From positions 558,001 to 622,000 of the forward strand of contig JAVJAP010000202.1 in the NCBI GenBank assembly GCA_034770075.1: 64,000 bases of DNA, in the 5' to 3' direction. The stretch comes from Aralia elata. Its lineage: Eukaryota; Streptophyta; Magnoliopsida; Apiales; Araliaceae. Made by a program: the position numbers and the translations under genes. The notes beneath the pieces are model-generated. The model was not told where the DNA came from. It searched no databases and saw nothing but the letters and a program-made list of their open reading frames with translations. Below are positions 45,084 to 57,188 of this stretch, in pieces (the first letter of the stretch is position 1; each line of letters starts with the position of its first letter).

Positions 45084-45356
45084 GATAGCGAGGTGATTAG
45101 GTTAGATTGGATGACGGAGGTGAGAAGGCCGGAAGGGAGGGAAGCGATAGATGGGAAAAGGAGATGAAGGAGCCAAAATGGGTAAACAGGAAAGTTTGGT
45201 GAGGATGGAGAACGTAGGTGAGGATGGGCGGGAGACGAAAAAAGGAAAGAGTTAACGGTAAAAGGAGAAAGAGCAAAAAGACAAAAAAAAACCGGTCTAA
45301 AAATCCTAGAGAGAAGGGAGAGCAAAATTTTAGAGAGAGAAACTAACCCATTGCCC

Positions 45357-45672
45357 GTTGCACACATTCATTGAAGCCATCCAATTGGGCCATAAAATTG
45401 AAGAATTGAAATGGTTTCTTGTGCCTAACTTTAGCACTCCCCATATCTAAAGTCACAGGCGAATGGTCAGACAACCCTCTAGGACCGTACTGAATCAGTG
45501 CATGAGGAAACCAGGCAAACCATTCTGCATTCCCCATAGCTCTGTCAAGCTTCCTATGGATAGGCCTCGCGGTCTGGCAGTTCCACCATGTAAAGATTGG
45601 CCCAATCCCCCGAATGTCATCCACACTCAGAGATTCAATACAATTCTTAAAGTCTAGCATTCCAGAATCCAC
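45357..45672 (-). pseudogene. LINE-3 endonuclease fragment, 5' part separated by LINE-4
   Basis: The minus-strand frame reads DDIRGIGPIFTWWNCQTARP, RKLDRAMGN and GLSDHSPVTLDMG, the C-terminal half of the LINE endonuclease. It continues at 39368 once LINE-4 is removed. At about 45671 LINE homology ends and LTR Z sequence begins, so LINE-3 is 5'-truncated. Confidence 0.85.
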
Positions 45673-46149
45673 AAATCAGTATCATTAATGAAATAAAGGA
45701 TAACTCATTTTCATAGTTCATAACACATAATACAATGAATTTCATATAGCAAATGAAATTCCATAGTCTAAACGCATGTCTTGCACAGAATAATAAATGT
45801 ATAAGGTTATACAATATTCGCATTCAATACGTAATCAATGAAAGTTAAAAACTTGCTCAATTATAAAATTTGAGTAAGTGTAGGAAACTTGCATTTAATA
45901 TGAAAATTATATGAAATTAGAAAACTTGCACAGAATAATTATCTGAGTAAGTTTAGGAAACTTGCTTGATGCGTTCTTTAATAATTACTCTAAAACGTCC
46001 TTCAAATATCCTACACTTTTAATTAATAATAACATACCAATTAGTCACATAAAAACTTCACATATTGGTTTACATTGCATTATTATTCATTTTATGTCGT
46101 TCGCATTTTATAATTTTAGTTAACGTGACCAAACTTTTCAATTCTTTGC

Positions 46150-46390
46150 TACAGGTCCAAATCAGACAGGTAGAACCTGTCTGCTTTGGTGTTTGCTTTA
46201 GACTAAATATTCTTTAGTTATCATCCAAACAGGTAAAACCTGTTTGCTTAGTCAGATGCTTTAGACTAGTTCTTTTCTTTATAATCCAGACAGTAAACAC
46301 CCGTCTACTTTAGACCAAAATTTTCGTTCTAATTCAGACAGTACGTCACCCGCCTGCTTTAGACCAAAACTCCATGTATGCAGCGTTATT
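46150..46390. repeat. CAGACAGGTAAAACCTGTCTG repeat array in LTR Z
   Basis: Four imperfect units of about 60 bp each contain a CAGACAG..ACCTGTCTGC hairpin-like core followed by TTTAGACCAAA. It occupies the LTR position where the Y-type LTR has the CTCTACGATC array. Confidence 0.65.
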
Positions 46391-46794
46391 ATTTGGGCAG
46401 TTTTTGTTTTCGGCGTACCTACTTCGCAACGTCATAACTCGCTCAATCCAGGTCGGAATGAGTCTGTTCTTGAGCCTACGGCTTCCTTATACTACAAACT
46501 ACAAAACTCTCAGAAAATAACCAATTTTTAGAAGCTTTAACTACCCAAAAAACTGACTCAAAAGTCAGTGCACCAACTGTTTTTCCAACTTTTAACTAGT
46601 TTTACAAAAAAAATCGCCATGACTTCGTTTCATAAGCTTTTTCTTCCGTTCCAATTGGGTTATGTTCATTACTCATAGGATTATAAAACAACACCCTAGA
46701 ACATAATTTTTGGATTTGGAACACCACACAAAAAGTACCTCAAAGCAGTCCACTAAATTGATTTTCATCGTTTTCGCATAGGTTTTGATTTTTA

Positions 46795-46947
46795 ATTTTT
46801 GTTTTCACTCTTTTTTTTTTATAATGTGGAGTTTCCTAACCACAGTCAGACTAATCTTCCCAGCCCAAATCGAGGCGGTCTGCTTCCCAGCTTGCGCTGG
46901 GTGGCCCGTGGCCCTATGAGCATTGCTGCCTCATTTTCGTTTTCACT
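46795..46947 (-). mobile_element. 5'-truncated SINE (family S1)
   Basis: The body is 46810-46932. It is the reverse complement of the 3' half of the S1 SINE (GAAGCAGACCGCCT, GGCTGGGAAGATTAGTC). The tRNA-like head is missing. The flank TTTTTGTTTTCACT (46795-46809) recurs with one change at 46933-46947. Confidence 0.8.
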
Positions 46948-47084
46948 TTTCATGCAAATTACCAGTATTTTACAAAGTTTACTCCTTCAATAACCACCTT
47001 ATACCTTCAAGATCCTTCATGATCTTCCATTAACAACAACCACCAACAACTACTCAAAACTAAGAATAAAATTAAAAGAAATGA

Positions 47085-47249
47085 TGAAGTTAGGGTTTTC
47101 TTTTTTTCTTTTTTTTTTGCTAGTTTTAGCGGAAATTGTAACATTCTTGCCTTTGGCAAGAATGGATCCCAAGACCTCATGCACCAAAACCTTATGAGTA
47201 GTTCTTTTACCATTGGGCCAAGAGGAGTTTGGTGAAGTTAGGGTTTTCT
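47085..47249 (-). mobile_element. tRNA-derived SINE (S2-like) with 17-bp duplications
   Basis: The body is 47102-47232. The minus strand starts CTTGGCCCAATGGTAAAAG (box A like), has GGTCTTGGGATCCATTC (box B region), and ends AAAACTAGC plus poly(A). The target TGAAGTTAGGGTTTTCT is duplicated exactly at 47085-47101 and 47233-47249. Confidence 0.88.
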
Positions 47250-47773
47250 AGTCTTACCTCTTGATGATCTTCTTCTTCTTCTTGCTTAGGATGATCAAAG
47301 CTTCCAAGCGTGATTTGTGCTCCTTCTCTCTTCCTCTCTTATCCGTCCATCTCTCTCTCATTCTATTTCTCTCTTATTTTCTCTTATTTTTTCTTTCTTT
47401 TGTTTTTCTCTTTAGCTCTAGGAATGAAGATGAGTGAAATGGCTAAGTGTTAGATTATCTTAGCCAAATCTCCACCAACTAACCTAACCACCCATGGTGT
47501 AGGTTAACTAAAGTAGGGTTAGGAAACCTAATGATGAGCTAAGGCCTTGTTTGCCTAATTTAATTGGTTGGAGGAAATAAAGCATTAAATGGCTTGCTTA
47601 AGGGATAGAAACTTACTATAAATGGAAAGTGACTCACCCCTTTTTGTCCCCCACCTCCCTATGACCGGATACTCCCTCCTTCCTTCCTTCTCCTTTTATC
47701 TTTTCCAAATTCTTTTAACCATATGCTCTTTAATTAACAAGTGACACTTGCCCCTCCTAGCTTGTGACTCACC

Positions 47774-48179
47774 CCTTAGCCTTTTTTTTTTGCTAAATTT
47801 GTTGTTGTATATCAAAAGACCATAAGTATAATGGCAAAGGGGCATACCCCAGGGAAAGAAAGTCATCATGAGACAGGCCTCATGAGGAACAAATAAAAAA
47901 ACTATTCAACAAAGGAATAGAATCAAAGCATAAAAGCAGCCCATTACAACAAGTTACAACCAGTTATGATATGTATGACATTTTTGAACAACATGTTGAA
48001 ACTTCGTAGAACTTGAGAGACGAGCTTTAATCAAGTTGATTATTTCCTTACTCAAGGCATGAGGGGGCAACATAGACTCATTATGAAGCATAGAGTTCTG
48101 CGATCCCCAAATTTTATAAAGGCAGGTGGCAAGAATGAGTTTCAAAATTTCCGAATGCATTTTTCGGCCTTAGCCTTTT
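47774..48179 (-). mobile_element. 5'-truncated LINE end (about 382 bp)
   Basis: The body is 47786-48167. It encodes only the last 68 codons of ORF2 (KMHSEILKLILATCLYKIWG to HNWL) plus the 3' UTR and TTTAGC poly(A) tail. The target CCTTAGCCTTTT is duplicated exactly at 47774-47785 and 48168-48179. It is closest to LINE-2. Confidence 0.9.
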
Positions 48180-49141
48180 AATCCTTCCTTATCCCATGTA
48201 CTAATTCCCAACATGTGACACATGTCTCTTCCATTCTTTGGCTCCAAGTTTGCAATAGTGTGGCTCAACCCTAGCCAAGCCACACTAAACCTTAGCCAAG
48301 CTTGCCAAACCCTAGGCTTAACCCTAGGAATCCCCATGGCTCAACCCTAGCCAAGCCATGTCAAACCGTAGCCAAACCCTAAATTCTTAGGCTTAGTCAG
48401 TCCAACTAAATTTAATTAGTTATTTTATTTACTAGTTTCTTTCTAGTTAGCTTTCATAATTCAATTGGTTAGCAAAAAGTCTATTTTGCCCTTTCATATA
48501 ATCAATTAGGGTTTACATTTCTGAACTCAGTCGGTTACCCGATTTCTTTCTAGTTAGATATCCTAATTCGTCCAACATGCGAAAAATCGCGAAATTTCTT
48601 TCGCCAATTTTATTGGAGATTACGTCTCCCGTCCTCAAATAAATGGTATCCCGTAATTCAAAAAATGAAAATGACGTTTTTGGCGTGAATAATATTTTTA
48701 CGGCTTTTTCTCCGAAAAACTTTTATTAGAGAATGCATCTCTCTTCCCTAAATAAACCCTATTGCGTAATTTGAAATTTCTCAAAAATAAACAAAAAAAG
48801 CATTTTCTGCGTTTTATGAATAGTGTTTTAACGTTTTTCTCGGAAAAATTTATTTCCTTCTAAAAATCCCAAAACTCATACATAATCACGTAACACGTAA
48901 AATAGGTCATTAATCGACCTTAAATCACATATACAGAATAATATTCATAAAAATTTATTTTATTAAATATTATTCTTAAACCCTAATTACAAGGCTACTC
49001 GACTTCTCGGAATCACCAGCATAATATTATTTTAATCCTCCGAATTTTTCATCAACTACGTAACCTCATCCTGAAAATAACATCTTCGTTTACATTTATA
49101 ATATTTTTTTTTCTTATTTGGAAAAATTATGGGATATTACA

Positions 49142-51349
49142 TTCACCCCTTCTAAAATTTCGCCCTCGAAATTACTGTATAATCATCTCTACTCATCTTA
49201 TTCACCAAAACTAGGTTATCAAGTAAACCTTTATTTAATCATATTCGATTACATTCTTACTCTAATGGTTACTCAACTCTTTCCTCCTTTGAGGATCTCT
49301 CTTCAATCATCACATTCTATGATCACTTTTCTCTATGGAATTCATTCCTTCTACACATCCAATTTCCTGAATTTCGGAATATCTTTCAAGAGTCTTCAAT
49401 AATTGGTCAATAATTGTGAAGCAGTATTAATAATTAGGAAGTAAAAGATTCCTTTTAAAAAAATTCATGTTATGCTGAGGGGTTATAAAAACCATGAACG
49501 CATCACTAGGTTTAGTGGGTATCCCCACTGCAACCCACGAATAGAAGTTTAACAATCACTAAGAATGTAAACATTCTTTGTTTGTACTTTAGGGGATCAG
49601 CATATTGTACTCTGACGTTGTGCACAACATTCTAGCTGAACGATTATATGCGTTTATTTGACCACCTCAGGGGTCGGTCGGGATTTTTCCCATGTAAAAT
49701 ACCCCAATATTAGGGTTATTCTCCTCAGACTTAGTACAAGATTCCACACCAAAACAATTTGGTTTGACATAAGTTCTCAAAGAATGTTTGAATTTCATAA
49801 ACATATTTCAACATTTGTCTAGCCGAATCAAATAGCTTAGACTTACATAAACCATTCGGATATCAATCGAAACATTTTTACATAGTTTTCATAAACTCAA
49901 AAAAAAAAATCATTTTTATGACTTTATCATACTACAACTTACTATAGTGGGTTGACGATTCTATGATCACATCCACACTAGGTTAGCTTGTATTGATGAT
50001 TCCATCATTTGTCATATTCACACCATAGTGTGATGACAGTTTTAAAAATGCATTTTGATATTGTCAAAATCATTTTTGCCTAGCCGAACAATTGGCATTG
50101 GCATAATTCATAAAATAGTTCATGTAAATTGAAAATCATTTTATGATTTCCTCATACTGCATCATGTAATAGTGCATTGATGATTCTATGATCATACCGC
50201 AACATTTTACTGTGTGTTAATGATTCAATCATTTGTCGTATCGACACCATGTTTTAAATGGTGTGTTGACAATTTTTAAAATACATTTTGGTGTTTTCAA
50301 ATCAATTTTGTCTAGCTAAAACAATTAGCATAGACAGATGAAATAGAACTTTTAAAACTTATTGGTTCAATAATCTGATCCAATATTTTTTTCAAAAATG
50401 TAAGTATCAACACGATGTCAATAAATTTCAAAATCTAGCATAACTAGAAGATTTGGAATATCCATTTTTCTTAATCATCTTCAATTTCCTCATTCCATCA
50501 TCCTTTAATAACTCTATTTGCTACCCTAAGAATTCTTAGTTCTCAATCTACAATCTTTCTATACCCCAATATAGTTTATCACACTTACCACACGTTATGA
50601 GTTCAGGAACTTGTCATAACAATATGAGTTTAGGAACTTGTCATCGGAATATGTAGTTTAAGAACTTATCAAAAACTGTCCATACCCTTTGGGCTCGAAA
50701 ACATACCATATGATTATGAGTCACAAACTTCTTTTTTTTTTTGTTAACCGTGGGTTTCCCGGACGCATCCGGACTAATCCCGCCGAACCCGGGTCAGCCT
50801 TTTCATACGGGTTTGCACCCGCGTCCCCGTGGCCACAGTGGAGCATTTTTAGTGCCCCTCCAAGTGTTGCTAGTGGGAGTTGATCCTGAGTCATCCGGGT
50901 TTACGGTTCGTTCCCAGGGCAGCTTGCACCACTGCGCCACTTCTCACCATATATATATCGATAGCGCGATCCCAACATTTCAACGATTATCAATGTGATA
51001 CTAAGTGGTCGTTAAACCAAGCACAAAACCCCTGCCCATACAAAGGTTTGTACAACTCAGCTATCACATGAGTCCTCAATTGAAATCCCACAAAATCCTA
51101 GTTTTCTCTTTGCTCAATACGAATTTTCTTTAATCCGTATTTTATCATTTACAATTCTTTAAGATTCTTCTTTGAATCTTCCGGTTTATATCTTAATTCC
51201 TCATTTATGAATTTTCTAAATTCAATTATTATTACTTAAACTCTATTCGAGTTTATTCTTATCATCTTTGTCATTTTCATCTTCCTTCTCTAAGATTATA
51301 GTCTAAGATAATAGTCTAAGATACCCTTACCTAAGGTTTATAACTATTA
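49142..51349 (-). mobile_element. Element Z interior: short and non-coding
   Basis: It is bounded by a polypurine-like tract (49142-49153) on the 3' side and a primer site (51350-51361) on the 5' side. At about 2.2 kb it is far shorter than a gypsy gag-pol, and no polyprotein frame is visible. It holds two diverged ~230-bp repeats (about 49905-50120 and 50135-50345) with GATTCTATGATCA and TCATTTGTC boxes, and a small AGGAACTTGTCAT repeat near 50600-50670. This fits a large non-autonomous LTR derivative. Confidence 0.6.
50732..50942 (-). mobile_element. Full-length SINE (family S1)
   Basis: It is the reverse complement of the S1 SINE: box A AAGTGGCGCAGTGGTGCAAG, a box B region GGATCAACTCCCAC, and tail GTTAACA plus poly(A). 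It is nearly identical to the copy at 54525. No clear target duplication was seen. Confidence 0.87.
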
Positions 51350-51361
51350 GCTTTGATACCA
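51350..51361 (-). other. Primer-binding site of element Z
   Basis: The minus strand reads TGGTATCAAAGC two bases inside the LTR end TTGTTACA (51364). It has one mismatch to the initiator-Met consensus. Confidence 0.7.
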
Positions 51362-51363
51362 AG

Positions 51364-53216
51364 TGTAACAACCCCGAATCCGGGACTATCTTCAAATCTG
51401 AAATCTGGTGTTACTCATCCAATACATCTTATTACATCATAAGAATAAACATAATATCCTTACAAAAACAATGCGGAATCTTACATTCTACTCCCAGGTA
51501 TGAAGACTTTAACTAATACATCGTCTAATATCTATTACAATATTACATTGGTGACTTTTATAAGTTACATCAAATACATAAAATTCTTCTATTTAAAAAC
51601 TTGATCTCTTCCTTAGTCTTCAACGGATTCCTCGGTTCGTTCTAGCTTTGCTGAAAATATTTTATTTAAAGCAAGTGTGAGCATTTAATTGCTCAGCAAG
51701 TCATAACACTTGAATAACAACAAAATCAAGAATCAAATATTCGTTCTATGAAAACTTCGATAACTGAATAATAGTTATGAAGCAGCTTGAATAAACAAAA
51801 ATAAATTATATTCCTTTTATTTTTAAACATCAACAACATTTACTCACATAACACATTATTACATGGGGTGCAATACATACTAATATTTGCCCAAATTATT
51901 TGATTTGGCAGTATCGTCCTATCACAATTCAAGAATTATTATTATTTATATCTCAACAATAAATATTCTGACTGGAATAGCTCAACAAATTGAGTCAGGC
52001 CGAACCGAATGGCGATAACTCATTTTCATAGTTCATAACACATAATACAATGAATTTCATATAGCAAATGAAATTCCACAGTCTAAACGCATGTCTTGCA
52101 CAAAATAATAAATGTACAAGGTTATACAATATTCGCAATAATAAATGTACAAGGTTATACAATAGAGTTTAAGCAATAATCTTCATATAATTGAATAACA
52201 TAAGAATTCTTCTGAAAATCAGTTACGTATACGATTAATAGGAATACAAGTTGTGTGCTTTAGCTTTTTCACAAAGAAATGCACAACATTCAAAGTTATA
52301 TGGATTTAAGGAAATCTTGTTCAATACGATTGTAAAGCATCAATCAGAAGTCTGCAACAACGTACGGAAACTTGCACAATACGATTTTATGTTATCAACA
52401 TTAGGTGGGGACTTGCATAACATAAGGAAATTTGCACACAATATACAAAGGTGTGTAAGTTAAAGAACTTGCAAAGGTATACACAATGATACAACAGTTA
52501 ATCTAGCATGCTCAAAGTGAGGGAACTTGCACACGACACACCTTTGTGTGTAAGTTAGGGAACTTGCCTGGATTGCTGCTACTATTTAACACTAATTTCT
52601 GCTCTTCAAGTACCCTACAATGATTAAAAGTTTTTTTTATGATTAGTCACTGTTAAACATCAAATAACTGTCTTAATGGACCAAAGGTGACACATGCAGT
52701 TTGTTCTACGATTCGCTTTCCCACTCACCGATTTATTATGACCACTTTACGGTTGATAGGCCACTGCCATGACCAGTGGTATCACTCTACGATCAATGGT
52801 GTCATGATGTGATCAGTGGGGTCACTTCTACCATTGGTGAGGTGACTTGACGATCAGTAGGGTCTAGCTATGATATGGTGAAGCTATATTATGATCAGTT
52901 GACTTGGCTTAGTATGTATTGCAGTGACTCTACGATCATTGGGGAAGCTCTACGATCAACTAGTGAAGCTCTACGAATGACAGAGTTGCTCTACGATCAT
53001 AGGGTTCACTCTACGATTGACTAGTGAAGCTCTACAATTGGCAGAGTTACTCTACGATCGTAGGGTTCACTCTATGATCTGCGAGTGCACTCTACGATCG
53101 GGGTGAAGTCACTTTACGATCGTAGGGTTCACTCTACGACTTGCTGGCTAAGGCATATTTTGACATTTTGACATTTGAACTCAAAGAGAAATCTTTGACA
53201 TTCAACCAATTTAACA
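51364..53216 (-). mobile_element. 5' LTR of Z: Z-type end joined to Y-type start
   Basis: 51364-52164 matches the Z-type LTR (23532-23710 and about 45690-45830). From 52165 to 53216 it matches LTR Y (about 22385-23531), including the CTCTACGATC array. The join lies at a 28-bp tandem duplication (52104-52131 and 52137-52164) containing AATGTACAAGGTTATACAAT. On the minus strand it therefore begins TGTTAAATTGG (Y-type) and ends GGGGTTGTTACA (Z-type). Confidence 0.6.
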
Positions 53217-53874
53217 CATGGTCTGAGTGTGACTAGGTCTACAATGAGGATGCAAGGATCTGAGAAAGAATAACACATCAAACTTTGAGTTTCAAACTCA
53301 GGCCTGATACATTACTACAGAACCAAAGTTGGAGTTTGGTGTAACACTAACTACTGGTAACATTCCATTGGCCTATTAACAAATGTCTGGGATTGGTTTG
53401 ATGTTAAAATTACAACTAGAGACACAGTTACACCTTACATGGGTTTTGTTCATGTTTTGGTCATATAACTAACTATCATCATCTGCGGTCTGCATAACTG
53501 TAACCACAAAGTTCTGGGCTCGTTTAGACAACATGACTGACTCTCAATATTATCTGGGTACAATGACTAAGGACGTTAATACCCCTTCGGTTTAAGTGAT
53601 AGTCAGTTAGACACAAACAAACATGCAGTTTTTGCCCCGCTACCTCATGACCACAAGTTTAACATTACTCTTACACTGCAACATGCTATACTCAACCCAT
53701 ACATGTCCCGACACCTAATCCGAGCAATCTAAATTAACAAAATGATGCTTATGGTAACAAGATCATAGCTTCAAGCCTACGCAGTTCGCTCTCTCCTAGA
53801 CTCTGCCTCGACGGTTTGTGAGAACTCTCCTTAGCAGCTTATGTATCCCTCAACTTACAATATCTCTCTTTATG
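53217..53874. other. Unassigned unique-looking sequence
   Basis: About 660 bp has no long frame, no match elsewhere in the window and no repeat structure that I can see. It lies between the Y-type LTR start and a LINE fragment. Confidence 0.5.
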
Positions 53875-54770
53875 AGAACCATCATGATGTTGTGCAGTTT
53901 CGTAGTCTATTCATAGCTGCTCCATCTCCTTCTGCAAATGATGACTCTATCACTTGGGATTCTGTTGATATCCGGCTCTTAAGAGCCAACAAAATTTGGG
54001 ATTCCATCCGTCACCGAGGTAGTCCTGTCTCTTGGGCCAAATTCCTTTGGCACAAGCATTACATCCCTCAATACTCTTTCTTTCTTTGGCTTGCATTACA
54101 CAAAAGATTCCCTACTAATGATGTTTTCATGTCTTACTCTAGCTTTTCCCCATTGAGGTGTCCCTTATGTAATTCTGCCAACGAAACTTTTAACCACCTC
54201 TCTTTTAGTTGTCCTTATTCGAGTGGTGTGTTTACCAATGTCTTGGCAGTGGGACATTGGCACATTGGCACAATATTCCGTTAGTCTGGGATACTCTGAT
54301 TGCCTATATTCAGCAGTTCTAGGGGCGAAAAATGCACTCTGAAAATTTGGAAACTTATTTTTGCCACCTGCCTTTATAAGATTTGGGGATCTCAGAATTC
54401 TATGCTACATGAAGGGTCTATGTTGCCCTCTCATGCCTTATCTAAGGAGATCATCAACTTTGATCAAGGCTCGCCTCTCAAGTTCTAGGAAGTTCCATCG
54501 GGCAGTTCAAAAATGTCAGACATTAACCACAACAAGTGGCGCAGTGGTGCAAGCCGCCCTGGGAACGAACCGTAAACCCGGATGACTCAGGATCGACTCC
54601 CACTAGCAACACTTAGAGGGGCACTAATAATGCTCCGCTGTGGCCACGGGGACGCGGGTGCAAACCCGTATGAAAAGGCTGACCCGGGTTTGGCGGGATT
54701 AGTCCGGATGCGTCCGGGAAACTCACGGTTAACAAAAAAAAATGTCAGACATTCCATAACTGGTTGTAAT
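53875..54770 (+). pseudogene. LINE ORF2 C-terminal remnant (zf-RVT)
   Basis: The first 130 codons are clean: WDSVDIRLLRANKIWDSIRH, then WHKHYIPQYSFFLWLALHKR, then the zinc knuckle CPLCNSANETFNHLSFSCPY. A small duplication near 54258 (HWHIGTIF) shifts the frame. Two more shifts follow before the SINE. After the SINE the last codons (FHNWL) remain. It is closest to LINE-2. Not functional. Confidence 0.83.
54509..54753 (+). mobile_element. Full-length SINE (family S1) with 16-bp duplications
   Basis: The body is 54525-54737. Box A AAGTGGCGCAGTGGTGCAAG, a box B region GGATCGACTCCCAC, tail GTTAACA plus poly(A). The target AAAAATGTCAGACATT is duplicated exactly at 54509-54524 and 54738-54753. Confidence 0.93.
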
Positions 54771-54959
54771 TGGTTACTTTTTGCTTTGCTTAGATTTGCT
54801 TTTATGCTTTGATTCTATTTCCTTTGTTGGATAGTTCTCTTTTTTTGTTTATCATGGGGTCTATCTCATGATGACCTTTTGTCTGGGGTATGCCCCTTCG
54901 CCATTGTATTTATGGGTTTCTATTTATACAAACACCAAATTTAGCAAATATATATATAT

Positions 54960-55137
54960 AGGAAAATTTTCAAAAGCGAACTAAAGACGAACCGTCGTCT
55001 TTGGTGTATATAGCGACGATTCGACCCGTCACCAAAGATTGCATGGCTACGACGATGGATCGAATCATCACCATAGACACCAAAGACGACGGTTCGTCTT
55101 TGGTTCGCTTGTTAAGGTTCGCTTTAGAAAGCTTCCC
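54960..55137. mobile_element. Foldback MITE with long inverted repeats (MULE-like)
   Basis: Inverted arms of about 45 bp: GCGAACTAAAGACGAACCGT at the left and its inverse near 55085-55125, ending GGGAAGCTTTC/GGAAAATTTTC outermost. It lies between TA runs, so a 9-base TATATATAT duplication is possible but uninformative. It has no coding capacity. Confidence 0.7.
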
Positions 55138-55497
55138 TATATATATATACATATATATGTTATGAACCTTAGTAATTCAATTTAAATTGAATTAAGTATG
55201 TGATAATTGAGAAGTATGGTAATGATAATGGTAAGCTTAATAAAGCTTAAGTGTTATGCCTTGTGTGGCATGGTTATTGAGTTGGGTAAATAATAATAAT
55301 TAGCCCAATTAAATTATGTTACAAGTATACAATTTAGCCCAAGTAATTGGTTTGCTAGAGTAATGTGTGAGCCCAATGTGTATAAGTGTTTGTACCTAGC
55401 CCAAATCTAATTTAACTTGGGACTAGCCCAATGTGTAATGGTAACATAGAAGATGTGGATATATATACATATATATATGTGTGTGTGTGTGTGTGTA
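55138..55497. other. Unassigned AT-rich stretch and TG/TA microsatellite
   Basis: It has no frame longer than background. The word TAGCCCAA recurs five times between 55298 and 55430. The last ~38 bases are a (TA)n(TG)n microsatellite, the insertion site of element C. Confidence 0.5.
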
Positions 55498-56650
55498 TGA
55501 TGAGATCCTGACCAGGCTCGCATCAAATATTCATCACTCAACTCGAGCTTCAAGGATTCATCAGTTGATCGCAAGTAATTGGGCTGAAATCTGTTCAAGG
55601 AAGTTGATAATGAAGCTCAATTCAAGAAGATCACGAGAGGAGGATCAACTATGTAATTTGGGATTGCTAGGTACCATCTATTTAGTAAGACCCAATCAAC
55701 ACAAGACAAGTCGAGGAGCAATGCACGGAACAATGGAGAAGGATTCAAGCTTCGTGGCAAAGCATTCATCAGTGGATATGATTCTAAGTTCATTCATTAC
55801 GTTCTTCCAAAGATTCAAGTTCAATGAAGGGAACGAAAGAGGAGCAAAGAATCACGTTCGGGACGTAAAAGGGCAAAATGGTCAAATCTGCTAGAGCAGC
55901 GCGCCCCGCGCTAATTTTGTACTAGAGGCAGCGCGCCCCGCGCCAAGGAGGTTTGAGGGTTCTGCAGGTGTAGCGCGCCCCGCGCCGCGGCCAGGCTAAT
56001 TTCAGCGCGCCCCGCGCTAGGGCGTCAGAAAGTTCAAGCGCGTTTTTCGAGGCAACGCGTATTTCCAGATTTTTCAAGATTTCTTTCCATATTTTTAGAG
56101 ATTTTTCATATCTTTTAGATTTCTAATGTAATTAGGATATTTATTAGATATGATTTGATTTCCATATTAATTAGTTAGGTAGAATTTGATTTCCAATTGG
56201 ATTTCTATTCCTTTTAGGATTTAGGATTTCTTAAGGTTTTATTCTATTAGTATAAATAGAATACATGGGTTATGTAATTCAATAAGATTTTATTCAATAC
56301 AACTACTTGTGAGGTTTCTCATCTTTTGGTTCTTTAAGAATTCCTAGATTAATTTCTTAGTTTTCTTGAGATTCAATTATCAACTTATCATACAACAAAT
56401 CACAGTTGTGTGTGGCGTTATTCTACCGCATCATTCAATCATACGGAGATTATCGTTTGAATTAAACGAGGGTCAAAGTGTTGTTGGTGTTTCATCCTTC
56501 ATACATTCAAATTGCTTGATCGACTATTCCAAGGTTTATCGTCTATATTCAGAAGAGGGATTAAGGATTCGAACGAGTTCAACGTTTATAACTTGCTGGA
56601 AACGATCCCGGCGATGACCACCTCACGCAAGCGTGTCGTGGAGTCTATCA
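55498..56650 (+). repeat. 5' LTR of element C
   Basis: It runs from TGATGAGATCC to GAGTCTATCA, 1153 bp, with the A-type GC cassette at 55897-56020 and a TATA box at 56251-56259. It is closer to the LTRs of A than to those of B. Confidence 0.88.
56251..56259 (+). promoter_or_regulatory. TATA box in C 5' LTR
   Basis: TATAAATAG in the context CTATTAGTATAAATAGAATAC, identical to the A 3' LTR. The matching region is deleted from the C 3' LTR. Confidence 0.55.
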
Positions 56651-56652
56651 TT

Positions 56653-56665
56653 TGGTATCAGAGCT
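56653..56665 (+). other. Primer-binding site of element C
   Basis: TGGTATCAGAGCT lies two bases after the LTR end and is complementary to the 3' end of initiator tRNA-Met. Confidence 0.85.
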
Positions 56666-57188
56666 ACGTTTTCTAGCTAGTTATTTATCTTTATTTTTTG
56701 TGTTGATTATGTATTGAAAAAAAAAATCGTGAGTTAAAAAAAAGTGTTGGGAAAATTATTATTGTTACAATTGCTTGGGTTTCATAAGTTCGTGATTATT
56801 GGGATCGTATTGAAGAAGTTATTATTTGATTCTATTGTTGGAATCTGTGAAATTTGAAGACATTAGGGTTTCACTCAAGAGGATCTTAATTGGTGATCGT
56901 GAAAATTTGGGGGTTATCGTAGTCACACTTGCTATATTTTGTTTTGTGATAAGTTCTTGTTGAATTGATAGAAAAGCTGAGATATTTATTTGGTGAATTC
57001 AAAAACAACCTATTAGAGGGAATCAGAGTGGTAAAAGGCAAGAGTGTGAGATCAATTGAGGGTAAAAGCCGAATTGTGCGATACACGAGTGTTTTCATAT
57101 TTGTGTGATACATTGTTTGAGCGAAACATGTAAGGGAGTGTGTGAGGAAATTTTTTCTTTATGTACTAACATTTGTTTTGCAGCAAAC

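Larger units (their letters stand above)
39374..45356 (-). mobile_element. LINE-4: near full-length LINE inserted in LINE-3
   Basis: It is about 5.98 kb from a 5' UTR rich in CTCTCTC to a TTAGC-type tail. The 12-base target duplication GTTGCACACATT (39362-39373, 45357-45368) is exact. Removing it rejoins the LINE-3 codons ...GFNECVQ with LAWVTF.... It is the only LINE here with both ends defined by a duplication. Both ORFs carry nonsense or frameshift mutations. Confidence 0.92.
45673..49141 (-). mobile_element. 3' LTR of element Z (main part)
   Basis: On the minus strand the LTR begins TGTAATATCCC at 49141, directly after a polypurine-like AGAAGGGGTGAA. Its low-coordinate part (about 45690-45830) matches 52010-52160, and its terminus continues beyond the LINE nest at 23532-23710. 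About 460 bp found at 51546-52007 is missing at the LINE junction. It contains tandem repeats and three smaller insertions. No gene is visible. Confidence 0.6.
53875..54950 (+). mobile_element. 5'-truncated LINE end, interrupted by a SINE
   Basis: LINE homology begins at the codons NHHDVVQFRSLFIAAPSPSA and ends with the conserved GGGGTATGCCCC segment and CACCAAATTTAGCAA. The poly(A) is absent and is replaced by a TA run. A SINE splits it at 54525-54737. Confidence 0.87.

Noticed and set aside
50732..50942. A tRNA gene at the box-A/box-B-like sequences of the SINEs
   Set aside because: Only the promoter boxes are tRNA-like. There is no complete cloverleaf, and the units end in poly(A) with target duplications in sister copies.
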